From assembly GCA_028699215.1 (NCBI GenBank), contig JAQVVB010000002.1, positions 1-39,355 of the forward strand: a stretch of 39,355 bases of DNA, written 5' to 3'. The stretch comes from Sphaerochaeta sp. (GTDB lineage Bacteria > Spirochaetota > Spirochaetia > Sphaerochaetales > Sphaerochaetaceae). This document shows positions 9,274 to 18,762 of this stretch, piece after piece. Each line of letters opens with the position of its first letter. Within the stretch, counting starts at the first letter, position 1. The position numbers were made by a program, and so were the translations under genes. The notes beneath the pieces are model-generated. The model was not told where the DNA came from, searched no databases, and was given only the letters and a program-made list of their open reading frames with translations.

Positions 9274-10560
9274 ATGGAAAAATTTTTTAAGCTTAAGGAA
9301 AGAAAAACTGATGTCAAGACAGAAATCATGGCAGGAATCACCACATTCCTGACAATGGCCTATATTCTTGCCGTCAACCCTGGTATTCTTTCCGAATCAG
9401 GAATGGACTTTTCGAAGGTTTTTGCAGCAACGGCTATCGCCTCTGCAATCGCTACTCTGGTAATGGCCTTGTTGGCCAACCTTCCGTTTGCTCTCGCACC
9501 GGGCATGGGACTGAACGCCTTCCTTACCTACACCGTCGTTTTCGGCATGGGGTATACTTGGCAGTTCGCTTTGACCGCTGTTTTCGTTGAAGGTATCATC
9601 TTCCTCATCTTGACTGCTATCAACATCAGAGAAGCTATCGTCAACAGCATCCCCGCTAACCTCAAGAAGGCTATCGGAGTTGGTATTGGTCTTTTCATTG
9701 CCTTCATCGGCATGCAGAACGCCGGTATCATTGTAGATGGAGCCACATTGGTTTCCCTCAATGCTGATTGGTTCATGGGTGCTCCTGGCCTGGCAATGGT
9801 CGGTCTGGTCATCACCGGTATTCTGTTGGCTTACAAGGTCAATGGAGCACTGCTCATCGGTATCATCGCAACCACCATCATTGGCATTCCATTTGGAATC
9901 ACCAAGTATGCAGGCGGTTCTTTCGTTCCCCCAGCCCCTTATTTCTTCCCCTTTGAGTTCTCCAACATCCTTTCTTTGGATTTCGTCGTCATCGTATTCA
10001 CCTTTTTGTTCGTTGATATGTTCGACACCGTTGGAACCCTCATTGGTTGTGCAACCAAGGCCGACATGGTACAGAAAGATGGATCCATCCCCAATTGTAA
10101 GGAAGCTCTTTTCGCTGACGCAGTAGGAACCACACTCGGTGCAGTACTCGGTACTTCAACCGTCACTACGTTTGTAGAGTCTTCTTCAGGTGTTGTTGAA
10201 GGTGGACGCACCGGTTTGACCGCTCTTACCGTAGCCATTCTCTTCTTGCTTTCACTGTTCCTCGAACCTCTCTTTGGTTCGATCCCCAGTGCAGCAACTG
10301 CTCCTGCCTTGATTATCGTTGGTGTCATGATGATGTCTCCTGTAAAGGAAATCGAATGGAACGACATGACCGAAGCCATCCCTGCATTCCTGACCATGAT
10401 CTTCATGATCGTAGCGTACAGCATTGCAGACGGCATCATGTTCGGTATTCTTTCCTATGTTCTTCTCAAGGCATTCACCAAGAAAACCAAAGACATCAGC
10501 AAGATGACTTGGGTTGTATTCGGTCTGTTTGTATTGAAGATCATCTTCGGTGCTCTCTAG
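9274..10560 (+). CDS. NCS2 purine permease (AzgA/PbuG-type)
   Basis: EIMAGITTFLTMAYILAVNPGILSESGMDF, LAPGMGLNAFLTYTVVFGMGYTW, TVTTFVESSSGVVEGGRTGLTAL; RBS AAGGAG. Confidence 0.93.
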   Translation: MEKFFKLKERKTDVKTEIMAGITTFLTMAYILAVNPGILSESGMDFSKVFAATAIASAIATLVMALLANLPFALAPGMGLNAFLTYTVVFGMGYTWQFALTAVFVEGIIFLILTAINIREAIVNSIPANLKKAIGVGIGLFIAFIGMQNAGIIVDGATLVSLNADWFMGAPGLAMVGLVITGILLAYKVNGALLIGIIATTIIGIPFGITKYAGGSFVPPAPYFFPFEFSNILSLDFVVIVFTFLFVDMFDTVGTLIGCATKADMVQKDGSIPNCKEALFADAVGTTLGAVLGTSTVTTFVESSSGVVEGGRTGLTALTVAILFLLSLFLEPLFGSIPSAATAPALIIVGVMMMSPVKEIEWNDMTEAIPAFLTMIFMIVAYSIADGIMFGILSYVLLKAFTKKTKDISKMTWVVFGLFVLKIIFGAL

Positions 10561-10582
10561 AAACGATTGACTCTGTTCAAAG

Positions 10583-10610
10583 ACGGACTCCTTCAACGGG
10601 GTCCGTTTTT
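10583..10610 (+). terminator. rho-independent terminator after the NCS2 permease
   Basis: ACGGACTCC-ttcaac-GGGGTCCGT followed by TTTTC. Confidence 0.85.
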
Positions 10611-10826
10611 CTTTGCCAAAGGGCCTGATTCCCTTGCTTGTTTGGTTTCATATCCTCACACCGTTCATTCACACTTCCTTTCAAGCGATCTACACATATC
10701 TTCCTTATTTTTTTTCTGACAAGGTTTTATCTTGCCTAAAAATAAAATATATCACATTAAATGCTCATATAACCTTTACAAAGATAAGTGAAGATTCTAT
10801 GCTCAGAAAAAGAGAAGGAGAAATCC

Positions 10827-11273
10827 ATGAGGATACTCGATCATCTTTTTGAATCATCAGTGTTGTTCTTATCCAGTAGTGATAAACAAGAAATATTAGC
10901 TTCCATGGTTGCCCATGCATCTTCATTAGGGTTCATCTCTGAAGAGACTCCCTTCAAGCAGGCAATCCTTGAACGAGAGACTCTTATGAGCACGGGAATA
11001 GGATTGCAAGTAGCCATTCCTCATGCAAAATTACCAGAGATTTCAGAATTTTTCATCATCCCTGCCATTTTGTCACAGAATTCGAACTGGGACGCAATCG
11101 ACAAGCAACCCGTACGGCTTGTATTCATGATTGGAGGCCCTTCTGATAGACAAACAGACTATCTCAAGATTCTCTCCAAAATCACGCTTGTCATTAAAAA
11201 TCCTGCCAGAAGAAAAGCCCTCATGGCCGCAAAAGACGCAAAAGCTGTCTTGTCTGCATTTTCTGAACTATAG
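10827..11273 (+). CDS. PTS EIIA-type domain protein (EIIA-Fru/Ntr-like)
   Basis: ERETLMSTGIGLQVAIPHAKLPEI matches the EIIA active-site histidine motif; start trimmed to MRILDHLF with GGAG RBS. Confidence 0.8.
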   Translation: MRILDHLFESSVLFLSSSDKQEILASMVAHASSLGFISEETPFKQAILERETLMSTGIGLQVAIPHAKLPEISEFFIIPAILSQNSNWDAIDKQPVRLVFMIGGPSDRQTDYLKILSKITLVIKNPARRKALMAAKDAKAVLSAFSEL

Positions 11274-11291
11274 GACCAAGGAAATAGAATC

Positions 11292-12512
11292 ATGGAATTT
11301 CATCTGTTCTTATATCTTGCCGCCATTTTCGGGGCAGGATATTGCATTAAGGTCGTAACCAATGCAATCAAAATCCCGGAAGTCACCGGATATGTCCTAC
11401 TCGGTGTCATCTTGGGCACCTCTTTGGTCAAACTGCTGACCAACGAAGTGTTGGAAATACTCAGCCCGTTATCCTCAATAGCCTTAGGCCTGATTGCTTT
11501 CACCATCGGAATCGAACTGAAACTGGATGTCATCAAACGCTTGGGAAAGAGTATCCTAGCCATCGTCACGTTTGAAAGCATTGGAGCCTTCATCGTGGTA
11601 TTCGTGGTGCTGCAGTATCTCTTCAAGACTGATCTCAACACAGCACTACTTTTAGGCGCGGTTGCCTCTGCAACGGCCCCGGCAGCCACAGTGGCTGTAA
11701 TCAAGCAATACAGGGCAAAAGGTCCGTTGACTTCGACCATTCTTGCAGTTGTTGGTCTTGATGACGCTTTCGCCTTGATCATCTATGTTTTTGTGGAAGG
11801 TTTTGTAAGCGCCAATCTTGCAGGAGAATCGATTGCCATATTCACCATGCTGGGAAAGGCTCTGTTATCCATCCTCATAGCCATGGGAATTGGAGTTGTT
11901 GCGGCCATTATCTACAGCCTCATCCTTCGCAAGGTGAAAAACAATGATTGGATTGCCTTGCTGCTTACAGCATTTCTCTTCGGCCTTCTTGGAGTCTGCG
12001 AGTTGCTCGGAGTGTCGGAGCTCTTGTCGATCATGACGTTTGGCATGGTCATCGTAAACAGTTCTCCAACCTTGAGTAAAAAAAGCGAAAGCATCGTATC
12101 TGGTTTTTCTCCCATTTTTCTCGTTGCCTTCTTCATCTTGGGAGGAGCCCATCTGGATGTGGCGCTGATTGGAAAAATCGGAATCCTAGGCCTCTATTAC
12201 TTTGTTGCTAGAAGCATTGGTAAAATGGGTGGAGCAACACTTGGAGCCATCATTGGAAGGGCTCCCAAGACCACTAGAAAATTCATTGGTTTTGCTCTGT
12301 TACCCCAAGTCGGCATCGCATTGGCTTTGGCTCTTGCCATCAACAAAAAATTCAACATACCTCAGTTTGGCATACGTGGTGCCGAACTTGCGAGTACCAT
12401 CATCAATGTACTGTTGTTCACCACGATCATCACGGAAATTGTCGGACCTCTATTGACCCGCCTTGCTCTCAAAAAAGCAGGTGAGACGAACAGCATCGTT
12501 GATAACCGCTAG
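11292..12512 (+). CDS. cation:proton antiporter (CPA2/Kef-type)
   Basis: EVTGYVLLGVILGTSLV, LIAFTIGIELKLDVIKRLGKS, GAVASATAPAATVAVIKQYRAKGPLT, LAVVGLDDAFAL. Confidence 0.88.
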   Translation: MEFHLFLYLAAIFGAGYCIKVVTNAIKIPEVTGYVLLGVILGTSLVKLLTNEVLEILSPLSSIALGLIAFTIGIELKLDVIKRLGKSILAIVTFESIGAFIVVFVVLQYLFKTDLNTALLLGAVASATAPAATVAVIKQYRAKGPLTSTILAVVGLDDAFALIIYVFVEGFVSANLAGESIAIFTMLGKALLSILIAMGIGVVAAIIYSLILRKVKNNDWIALLLTAFLFGLLGVCELLGVSELLSIMTFGMVIVNSSPTLSKKSESIVSGFSPIFLVAFFILGGAHLDVALIGKIGILGLYYFVARSIGKMGGATLGAIIGRAPKTTRKFIGFALLPQVGIALALALAINKKFNIPQFGIRGAELASTIINVLLFTTIITEIVGPLLTRLALKKAGETNSIVDNR

Positions 12513-12524
12513 AAGGAGAACGCT

Positions 12525-12869
12525 ATGAATCTGTTGCTTATTGAATTATCCCAATTAGACTATAAAGAAGATGTGTTTTTGGCTCTCCAGAGTGTAGGGA
12601 TAACCAAAGCCTCCACCTTCGATGCAAAAAGCCTGAATCGGAGTCTGGAAAGTGAATTCAGCCTTTTTACCGGATTTCTGCAGAGCAGGAGCAACAAAGA
12701 AGGCGAGATGCTCATCATCATGGCTCCCATAGCCTCACCAGAGGATGCGAAGGAATTGCTTTCCAATCTGGAAGCTGGAGGCATTCCCATTAGAAGTGAA
12801 GACATCCTCAACCTTGTGGTGGTCCCTGTGGCCCTATCCTTCGACCAAGTGTTGGGTTTACAAGAATAG
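12525..12869 (+). CDS. small conserved hypothetical protein in the antiporter operon (possible ferredoxin/PII-like fold)
   Basis: 114 aa ORF, GAAGGAG RBS, 12 bp after the antiporter. Confidence 0.55.
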   Translation: MNLLLIELSQLDYKEDVFLALQSVGITKASTFDAKSLNRSLESEFSLFTGFLQSRSNKEGEMLIIMAPIASPEDAKELLSNLEAGGIPIRSEDILNLVVVPVALSFDQVLGLQE

Positions 12870-12925
12870 AAATCCTTGATCATGGAACAAGAGACAGCAA
12901 TGCAAACCTCTGCTATGATGGGATC

Positions 12926-14155
12926 ATGTATGACGTAATTATTATTGGTGGAGGCGCAGGAGGCTTGTTTCTTTGCGCCAACCTCAAAAACCAAAAGGTA
13001 CTGCTTTTAGAAAAATCCGACCGATTAGGAAAGAAAATCCTTATTACCGGTGGAGGAATGTGTAATCTGACAAATAGGGATGATACGCAGACCTTTCTCA
13101 CACACCTTGCAGACAAGAGACAAGCAAACTTTATCAAACCCGCCCTCTTGAATTTCGATACCCAAAAAACCTTTGATTGGTTTGAAAGCCAAGGACTTCC
13201 CTTGGTCATCAGAGAGGACAAAAAGGTTTTTCCAGCTTCGCTTAAGGCACAATCGGTCGTAGATCTGCTTGCTACGCTTGCAAGACATAATCATGTCGAG
13301 ATACACACATCTGAAAAAGTCACTGATCTTGCATACCACGAGACCCACTTCACCGTAACATCCTCCAAAGAGACCTACACATCCAGCAAGGTCGTACTCG
13401 CCACCGGGGGGATGAGTTATCCCACCACCGGCAGTGACGGCTCTGGGTACCCATTGGCTAAAGAACTTGGGCATACCATTGTAAGCCCTACCCCGGCTCT
13501 TGTCGGCATAACAGTTTCCAACTATCCCTATACCAATTTTGCAGGTAATTCAATAAGAAATTCTCAAGTCGATTTCTTTCATGCAGGAGAGACCAAACGG
13601 TATCTTTCAGACAAAGGAGACCTTCTCTTCACGCATGATGGGCTCTCAGGTCCCGTTATCCTCAACAATTCCCGTCTGATTAAAAAAGGCGATAGGATAC
13701 ATGCCTCCTTACTAGGCACGACAAACAAGGAAACCCTTTACAAACACCTTGGAGACCTCTTCACCCAAAATGCAAAAAAACAACTCTACACGCTGCTCAA
13801 GGGTGAAGGCTTGTTCGGAAATCTCGCCCAAGAGGTCTTAGCTACTCAGTTTCTTTCCACTACCGACACCTGTGCCAATCTCTCCAAAGAGAGACGCGTG
13901 AATCTGGTGAAAGCCCTGGCCGACCAAGAGTTCATTGTCTCGAGCAAGAAAGGATTCAATGCAGCAATGGTAACTGCAGGGGGAGTAGCGTTGGAGGAAA
14001 TCGACAGGAAAAGCATGGAATCGAAGCTGGTCAAAGGATTGTTTTTCACAGGAGAGGTCATGGATATCGATGGAGATAGCGGAGGATACAACCTACAAAG
14101 CGCTTTTTCGACCGCCAAACTGATGGCACAACACATACAAGGAAGTAAACCATGA
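12926..14155 (+). CDS. YhiN/HI0933-family flavoprotein (NAD(P)/FAD-dependent oxidoreductase)
   Basis: VIIIGGGAGGLFLCANL, LITGGGMCNLTN, VVLATGGMSYPTTGSDGSGYPLAKELGHTIV, FFTGEVMDIDGDSGGYNLQSAFSTA. Confidence 0.92.
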   Translation: MYDVIIIGGGAGGLFLCANLKNQKVLLLEKSDRLGKKILITGGGMCNLTNRDDTQTFLTHLADKRQANFIKPALLNFDTQKTFDWFESQGLPLVIREDKKVFPASLKAQSVVDLLATLARHNHVEIHTSEKVTDLAYHETHFTVTSSKETYTSSKVVLATGGMSYPTTGSDGSGYPLAKELGHTIVSPTPALVGITVSNYPYTNFAGNSIRNSQVDFFHAGETKRYLSDKGDLLFTHDGLSGPVILNNSRLIKKGDRIHASLLGTTNKETLYKHLGDLFTQNAKKQLYTLLKGEGLFGNLAQEVLATQFLSTTDTCANLSKERRVNLVKALADQEFIVSSKKGFNAAMVTAGGVALEEIDRKSMESKLVKGLFFTGEVMDIDGDSGGYNLQSAFSTAKLMAQHIQGSKP

Positions 14156-14514
14156 AATTTTGTTGGACGACACTCAATGTCAAGAACATGGACGATTCGT
14201 TGGATTTCTATCAACAGATAGCAGGATTACCTTTGCAAAGGAGAGCCTTCGCTGGACCGGGGATAGAACTGGCTTTTCTGGGAGAGGGAGAGACACAAAT
14301 CGAACTGATTTTCAGGGAAGGGAAAACAGATGCTTCCATAGGTGAAGATATCTCTCTTGGTTTTGAGGTCTCAAACCTCGATGATATGTTGGAATATATC
14401 CATGCCAAACAGATACCCATTCATTCAGGACCATTTCAGATTAATGAGCACATTCGATTTTTCTATGTACAGGATCCCAATGGATTGAGAATCCAATTTG
14501 TTGAACATTCATAG
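14152..14514 (+). CDS. VOC/glyoxalase-family protein
   Basis: WTTLNVKNMDDSLDFYQQIAGLPLQRR ... FFYVQDPNGLRIQFVEHS. Confidence 0.9.
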   Translation: MKFCWTTLNVKNMDDSLDFYQQIAGLPLQRRAFAGPGIELAFLGEGETQIELIFREGKTDASIGEDISLGFEVSNLDDMLEYIHAKQIPIHSGPFQINEHIRFFYVQDPNGLRIQFVEHS

Positions 14515-14522
14515 AGCTAGGA

Positions 14523-14548
14523 AAGGCCGGGATGTTACTCCCGGCCTT
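14523..14548. terminator. bidirectional terminator between convergent VOC gene and ygeW
   Basis: Perfect 9-bp stem AAGGCCGGG-atgttact-CCCGGCCTT. Confidence 0.85.
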
Positions 14549-14576
14549 AGCTTTACATGTTATTTTGGGTAATAAA

Positions 14577-15776
14577 TTACATGATTCTCTTGGTAGCCTG
14601 CTCAAGCAGTTCATCAAGCTTGGCAGAAGGATTCTGGAACTTTGCCATGAAGATCATTGCAGCAATTACGTATGGCTTATAGCTGGCTTCCTTGTACAAA
14701 GGAACCAAGTATCTGTCAAATACGGAAGCTTCAACTTCACCTTCTTTGCATGAAAGACCAGTGATGTCTGCAGGCAGACAATGCATATAAAGAGCTTTGC
14801 CGTCTTTGGTGGTCTTCATCAAGTCTTCAGTGCAGGTCCAATCCTTGAACTTGGCATTGTTTGCAAGACAGCTCTTCTCAAGAGCCTTCAAGGCATCCTG
14901 ATCACCGCTCTCTACAATCTGAGTTCTCTCTTCCATGACAGCAAAGGGAGCCCAACTCTTGGGATATACAATATCTGCATCCTTGAAAGCTTCAGCCATG
15001 GAATCAACACGCTTATAGGAACCACCGCTCTTCTCAGCATTGGCCTTGGCGATCTCTTCAACATCAGACATTACATTATACCCTTCTGGGTGAGCAAGGA
15101 CGACATCCATGCCAAAGCGGGTAAACAATCCGATGATGCCCTGAGGAACGGAGAGAGGCTTGCCATATGAAGGACTATAGGCCCAAGTCATTGCAATCTT
15201 CTTGCCTTTGAGATTTTCAATTCCGCCAAAGTGATTGATGACGTGAAGTGCGTCAGCCATGCTCTGGGTGGGGTGGTCGATATCGCACTGGAGGTTGACC
15301 AAAGTAGGTCTCTGCTCAAGAACTCCATCATCATACCCTTCCTGTACAGCACCGGCAACAGTCTTCATGTAGGTATGGCCCTTGCCAATGTACATATCAT
15401 CACGAATACCAATGACATCAGCCATGAAGCTGACCATATTGGCGGTTTCACGTACGGTTTCACCATGGGCAATCTGGCTCTTTCCTTCTTCCAAGTCCTG
15501 TACTTCAAGACCAAGGAGGTTACAAGCGCTGGCAAAGCTGAAACGAGTGCGAGTTGAGTTGTCACGGAAGATTGAAATTCCAAGACCACTTTCAAATACC
15601 TTGGTAGAGATATTGTTCTCACGCAGTGCGCGAAGAATTTCAGCTACCTCAAATACTGCTTTGATTTCATCATCGGACTCTTTCCAGGTGTGGAAAAAAT
15701 CATTGAGGTACATGTCATCGGTTTTAAGAGTCTTCAACTCTTCAATCATTTTCTTAATAGCGGCTTTGTCCTTCAT
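14577..15776 (-). CDS. ygeW: YgeW-type (knotted) carbamoyltransferase
   Basis: FRDNSTRTRFSFASACNLLGLEVQDLEEGKSQIAHGETVRETANMVSFMADVIGIRDD, MHCLPADI; located in the purine locus; GGAGG RBS supports start 15776. Confidence 0.9.
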   Translation of the reverse strand: MKDKAAIKKMIEELKTLKTDDMYLNDFFHTWKESDDEIKAVFEVAEILRALRENNISTKVFESGLGISIFRDNSTRTRFSFASACNLLGLEVQDLEEGKSQIAHGETVRETANMVSFMADVIGIRDDMYIGKGHTYMKTVAGAVQEGYDDGVLEQRPTLVNLQCDIDHPTQSMADALHVINHFGGIENLKGKKIAMTWAYSPSYGKPLSVPQGIIGLFTRFGMDVVLAHPEGYNVMSDVEEIAKANAEKSGGSYKRVDSMAEAFKDADIVYPKSWAPFAVMEERTQIVESGDQDALKALEKSCLANNAKFKDWTCTEDLMKTTKDGKALYMHCLPADITGLSCKEGEVEASVFDRYLVPLYKEASYKPYVIAAMIFMAKFQNPSAKLDELLEQATKRIM

Positions 15777-15812
15777 TCGGGAACCTCCATAGTATTTCTT
15801 CAAAAAGAATCC

Positions 15813-15850
15813 AGACATTGGCACTATAGCACGACTATCGTCCAATGTCT
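15813..15850 (-). promoter_or_regulatory. inverted repeat overlapping the ygeW promoter; could be operator or terminator/attenuator for xdhD readthrough
   Basis: AGACATTGG ... CCAATGTCT with inner ATAG-cacga-CTAT; on the minus strand it is followed by GGATTCTTTTTG. Confidence 0.65.
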
Positions 15851-15851
15851 A
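15823..15851 (-). promoter_or_regulatory. putative sigma70 promoter of ygeW
   Basis: Minus strand TAGACA-N17-TATAGT (each hexamer 5/6 to consensus). Confidence 0.65.
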
Positions 15852-15858
15852 GATTTTT

Positions 15859-15874
15859 TGTTGCAGTTTGTTGC
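15859..15874 (-). promoter_or_regulatory. direct repeat GCAACA-N4-GCAACA, putative activator site (site B)
   Basis: Minus strand GCAACAAACTGCAACA, 10-bp period, 7 bp upstream of the ygeW -35 box. Confidence 0.6.
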
Positions 15875-15882
15875 ACTAAAAA

Positions 15883-18762
15883 TTAGATTTTTCCAAGTTC
15901 CTGCAATATCTTTTCAGCTGAGAACGGCCATGAACGCATCCAAATGCCACAAGCATCATGAATTGCAATTGCGATGGCAGGTGCTGCTCCATTGGTTGCA
16001 ATCTCACTGATGGATTTAGCCCCGTAAGGACCTGCTTCATCATCGATATCAATCAGTACAGCTTTGAAATCATCAGGTTTCTCACTGATCATGGGAACAC
16101 CATAATCGGTAAGATTTGCATTGATGCATTCTCCCTTCTCGTCGATGATCATTGACTCATACAGAGTATGTCCAATCGACTTCAATGCAGCCCCATACAT
16201 CTGACAAAGAGCCAGTTCTGGATTGATTGGAGTGCCAGCATCCTGCAGAGCATAGAACTTCTGGACCTTGACCTGACCGGTTCTGACATTTACCGCCACT
16301 TGAGCAAAATGAGCACCGTAAGGAATTGAGTTATGGTTGGTTGTAAAGGAAGCTCGTCCCATCACCTGTCCACTTCCTGTTCCTGTAAGCGCATCGTGAG
16401 AAAGCTTGCCATACCCAAGCGTCTTTCCTGTCTTGGTACTGTATACCTCACCGGGGGCTCTACAAATCAGATCCTCAAAATTCTCATCCATCTGCTTTGC
16501 TGCCTCAGTAAGCAGGTTTTTCTTCAGGTCTTCTGCTGCCAGATAGGAAGCATTTCCACTGAAGAACGTTCCACTGGAAGCGTACGCACCGGTATCGAAG
16601 GTACAACTGTCGGTGTCTCCACTGACAATCGAGACCAAATCCATCGGAACGCAGAAGGCTTCGCTGATCATCTTGACGCTGATGGTATCGAGCCCTGTTC
16701 CAAGGTCTGCACCACCGCTGAAGATTTGAAAGGTTCCATCGGTGAGCAACTTGGCCCAAGCATTTGCATGGTCAAGCCCAGGAAGGCCGCTTCCCTGCTG
16801 GATCATGGCAAAGCCTTTGCCGATTTTCCAATCAGGATCAGAGGATTTCACCTTTTTACCCCATTCGATCATTTTGGCACCCTGCTTGAGGGCTTCATCC
16901 AACCCACAAGAACCTACGGGAACCACCGTACCTTCACGACCTTCACCAAGGCCTTTGAGAATCTCAAGCATATAGCCAGGCTCAACCTTGTTTTTCATAG
17001 CCATTTCGTAGTAGTCGATTCCAAGCTTGTCAGCAAGCTCTGCCATACAGGTCATCAACCCATAGGTACCCTTTGGAGCACCATATCCCTGATACGCACC
17101 GGTAGGAAGGATGTTGGTGTAATACGTGATTACATCGAACTTCATGTTGTCACATTTGAGCAACGGCAACGTCTTGGAACATGCATTCATGGGAACGGTA
17201 AGACAGTGGTTTCCATAAGGACCGGTATTGGCGCGGACATCCATATAGACACCAGTAAGCGTACCATCCTTCTTTGCCCCCATTTTCACGGTGACACGCA
17301 TTGGATGACGGGTGGAGTTTGCAATGAACTCTTCCTGTCGCGTATTGCGATAGTAGATGGGTTTGCCTGTAATCCAGGTGGCATATGATACCAGATCCTC
17401 AACCAGGATATCTTGCTTGGATCCATATCCGCCACCGACTTTTTCCTTGATGACATGAATCTTATTCTCAGGAATCTGACAGACCCAAGCCACTATGCGG
17501 CGTACGTGCCATGGCACCTGTGTGGAAGCGTGCACCACCAGACGACCATTGTCGATCTTTGCATAACAAAGATGGGGTTCGAGCGGGGTACATTGAATCT
17601 GACTGGTCTGGTAGGTTCTCTCCACCACTGCATCAGCTTCCTTGAAACCCTTCTCAACATCTCCAATCTGACCATGAGCGGCAGAAGCGACATTCCTTCG
17701 GATATCACCGTGGAGGGGGAATTGATAGATGACTTTCCCATCCCTGGGATCTGCACTCTTATTGTACTCGTCAAGATCAGCTGGAGCACCAGCACGGTAT
17801 TCAACAATCCCGTTGTGCACCAGAGGAGCTCCCTCTTCCATTGCTTCTTCAACGGTGAATATGGGCTTGAGTACCTCATACTCAACCTTGATGGCATCCC
17901 GAGCGGCAATGGCCTGTTCTTCAGTTTCAGCAACGATGGCAGCTACGCGGTCACCTACATGCCTTACCTTTTTATTGAGCAGACGTCTATCATGCGGACT
18001 CGGTTCAGGATTGCCCTGACCTGCCTGCATATAGAATACATCCGGGCAATTCTCGTGGGTGATGATGGAAATGACGCCATCCATAGCCAGAGCAGCTTTT
18101 GTATCGATTTTCTTGATATAGGCATGAGCATAAGGACTTCTCAGCACTACCATCGAGTAATAACCAGGCAATACACGATCTTCAACGAAACTCTTTTCAC
18201 CACTCACCAACTGAGGACCATCAACCTTGGACTTAGGTTTTCCGACGTAGCTCAGATGATCTCTGAATGTCGGGGAAATAGCGGTCTTATACGATCCTGT
18301 CTCTTTCTTCTCAATGGCAAGCTGCACTGCAAGATAGTAGTGCTCGTATCCTGTGTCACGGATGAAGATGCCGGAAAGGACAGTGTCTATCTGTTCCTTG
18401 GTGGGATGGCTCTCTTTTTCAAGCAGCCACGTCAACAATAAAGCTGCAGCAGGAGCATTATAGGCGCTTTGTACAACACCTGCATCAATCATCGCCTGTT
18501 GCACGATACTGAGGTTTCGACTATCCCCCAATCCTTCTGCAGTACGGATCTCAGCTCCATCCGCTTGAAGCGCGAGCATCAGATTCGCATACACGGGCAT
18601 ATCATTGAAAAGTATGGTATCACTACCGGCAAAACCTTCGCGGTCATCACTATCACGTACACTTTCATACCCGCTACGCACCAACAAGGAGCGCAAGGAT
18701 TCTGATCCTTCACAGGTAGCTTTCAGTGTTTTTCCATTAACAGTACAGGTAATCTTGTTCAT
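15883..18762 (-). CDS. xdhD: XdhD-type molybdenum hydroxylase (selenium-linked purine hydroxylase)
   Basis: Very close in layout to E. coli XdhD: SVRDSDDREGFAGSD, HASTQVPWHVRRIVAWV, VIKEKVGGGYGSKQDIL, GPYGAKSISEIATNGAAPAIAIAIHDACGIWMRSW. Confidence 0.92.
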   Translation of the reverse strand: MNKITCTVNGKTLKATCEGSESLRSLLVRSGYESVRDSDDREGFAGSDTILFNDMPVYANLMLALQADGAEIRTAEGLGDSRNLSIVQQAMIDAGVVQSAYNAPAAALLLTWLLEKESHPTKEQIDTVLSGIFIRDTGYEHYYLAVQLAIEKKETGSYKTAISPTFRDHLSYVGKPKSKVDGPQLVSGEKSFVEDRVLPGYYSMVVLRSPYAHAYIKKIDTKAALAMDGVISIITHENCPDVFYMQAGQGNPEPSPHDRRLLNKKVRHVGDRVAAIVAETEEQAIAARDAIKVEYEVLKPIFTVEEAMEEGAPLVHNGIVEYRAGAPADLDEYNKSADPRDGKVIYQFPLHGDIRRNVASAAHGQIGDVEKGFKEADAVVERTYQTSQIQCTPLEPHLCYAKIDNGRLVVHASTQVPWHVRRIVAWVCQIPENKIHVIKEKVGGGYGSKQDILVEDLVSYATWITGKPIYYRNTRQEEFIANSTRHPMRVTVKMGAKKDGTLTGVYMDVRANTGPYGNHCLTVPMNACSKTLPLLKCDNMKFDVITYYTNILPTGAYQGYGAPKGTYGLMTCMAELADKLGIDYYEMAMKNKVEPGYMLEILKGLGEGREGTVVPVGSCGLDEALKQGAKMIEWGKKVKSSDPDWKIGKGFAMIQQGSGLPGLDHANAWAKLLTDGTFQIFSGGADLGTGLDTISVKMISEAFCVPMDLVSIVSGDTDSCTFDTGAYASSGTFFSGNASYLAAEDLKKNLLTEAAKQMDENFEDLICRAPGEVYSTKTGKTLGYGKLSHDALTGTGSGQVMGRASFTTNHNSIPYGAHFAQVAVNVRTGQVKVQKFYALQDAGTPINPELALCQMYGAALKSIGHTLYESMIIDEKGECINANLTDYGVPMISEKPDDFKAVLIDIDDEAGPYGAKSISEIATNGAAPAIAIAIHDACGIWMRSWPFSAEKILQELGKI

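Noticed and set aside
17413-18441. 342-aa and other plus-strand ORFs opposite xdhD
   Set aside because: Antisense to a confidently identified gene; no recognisable protein features.
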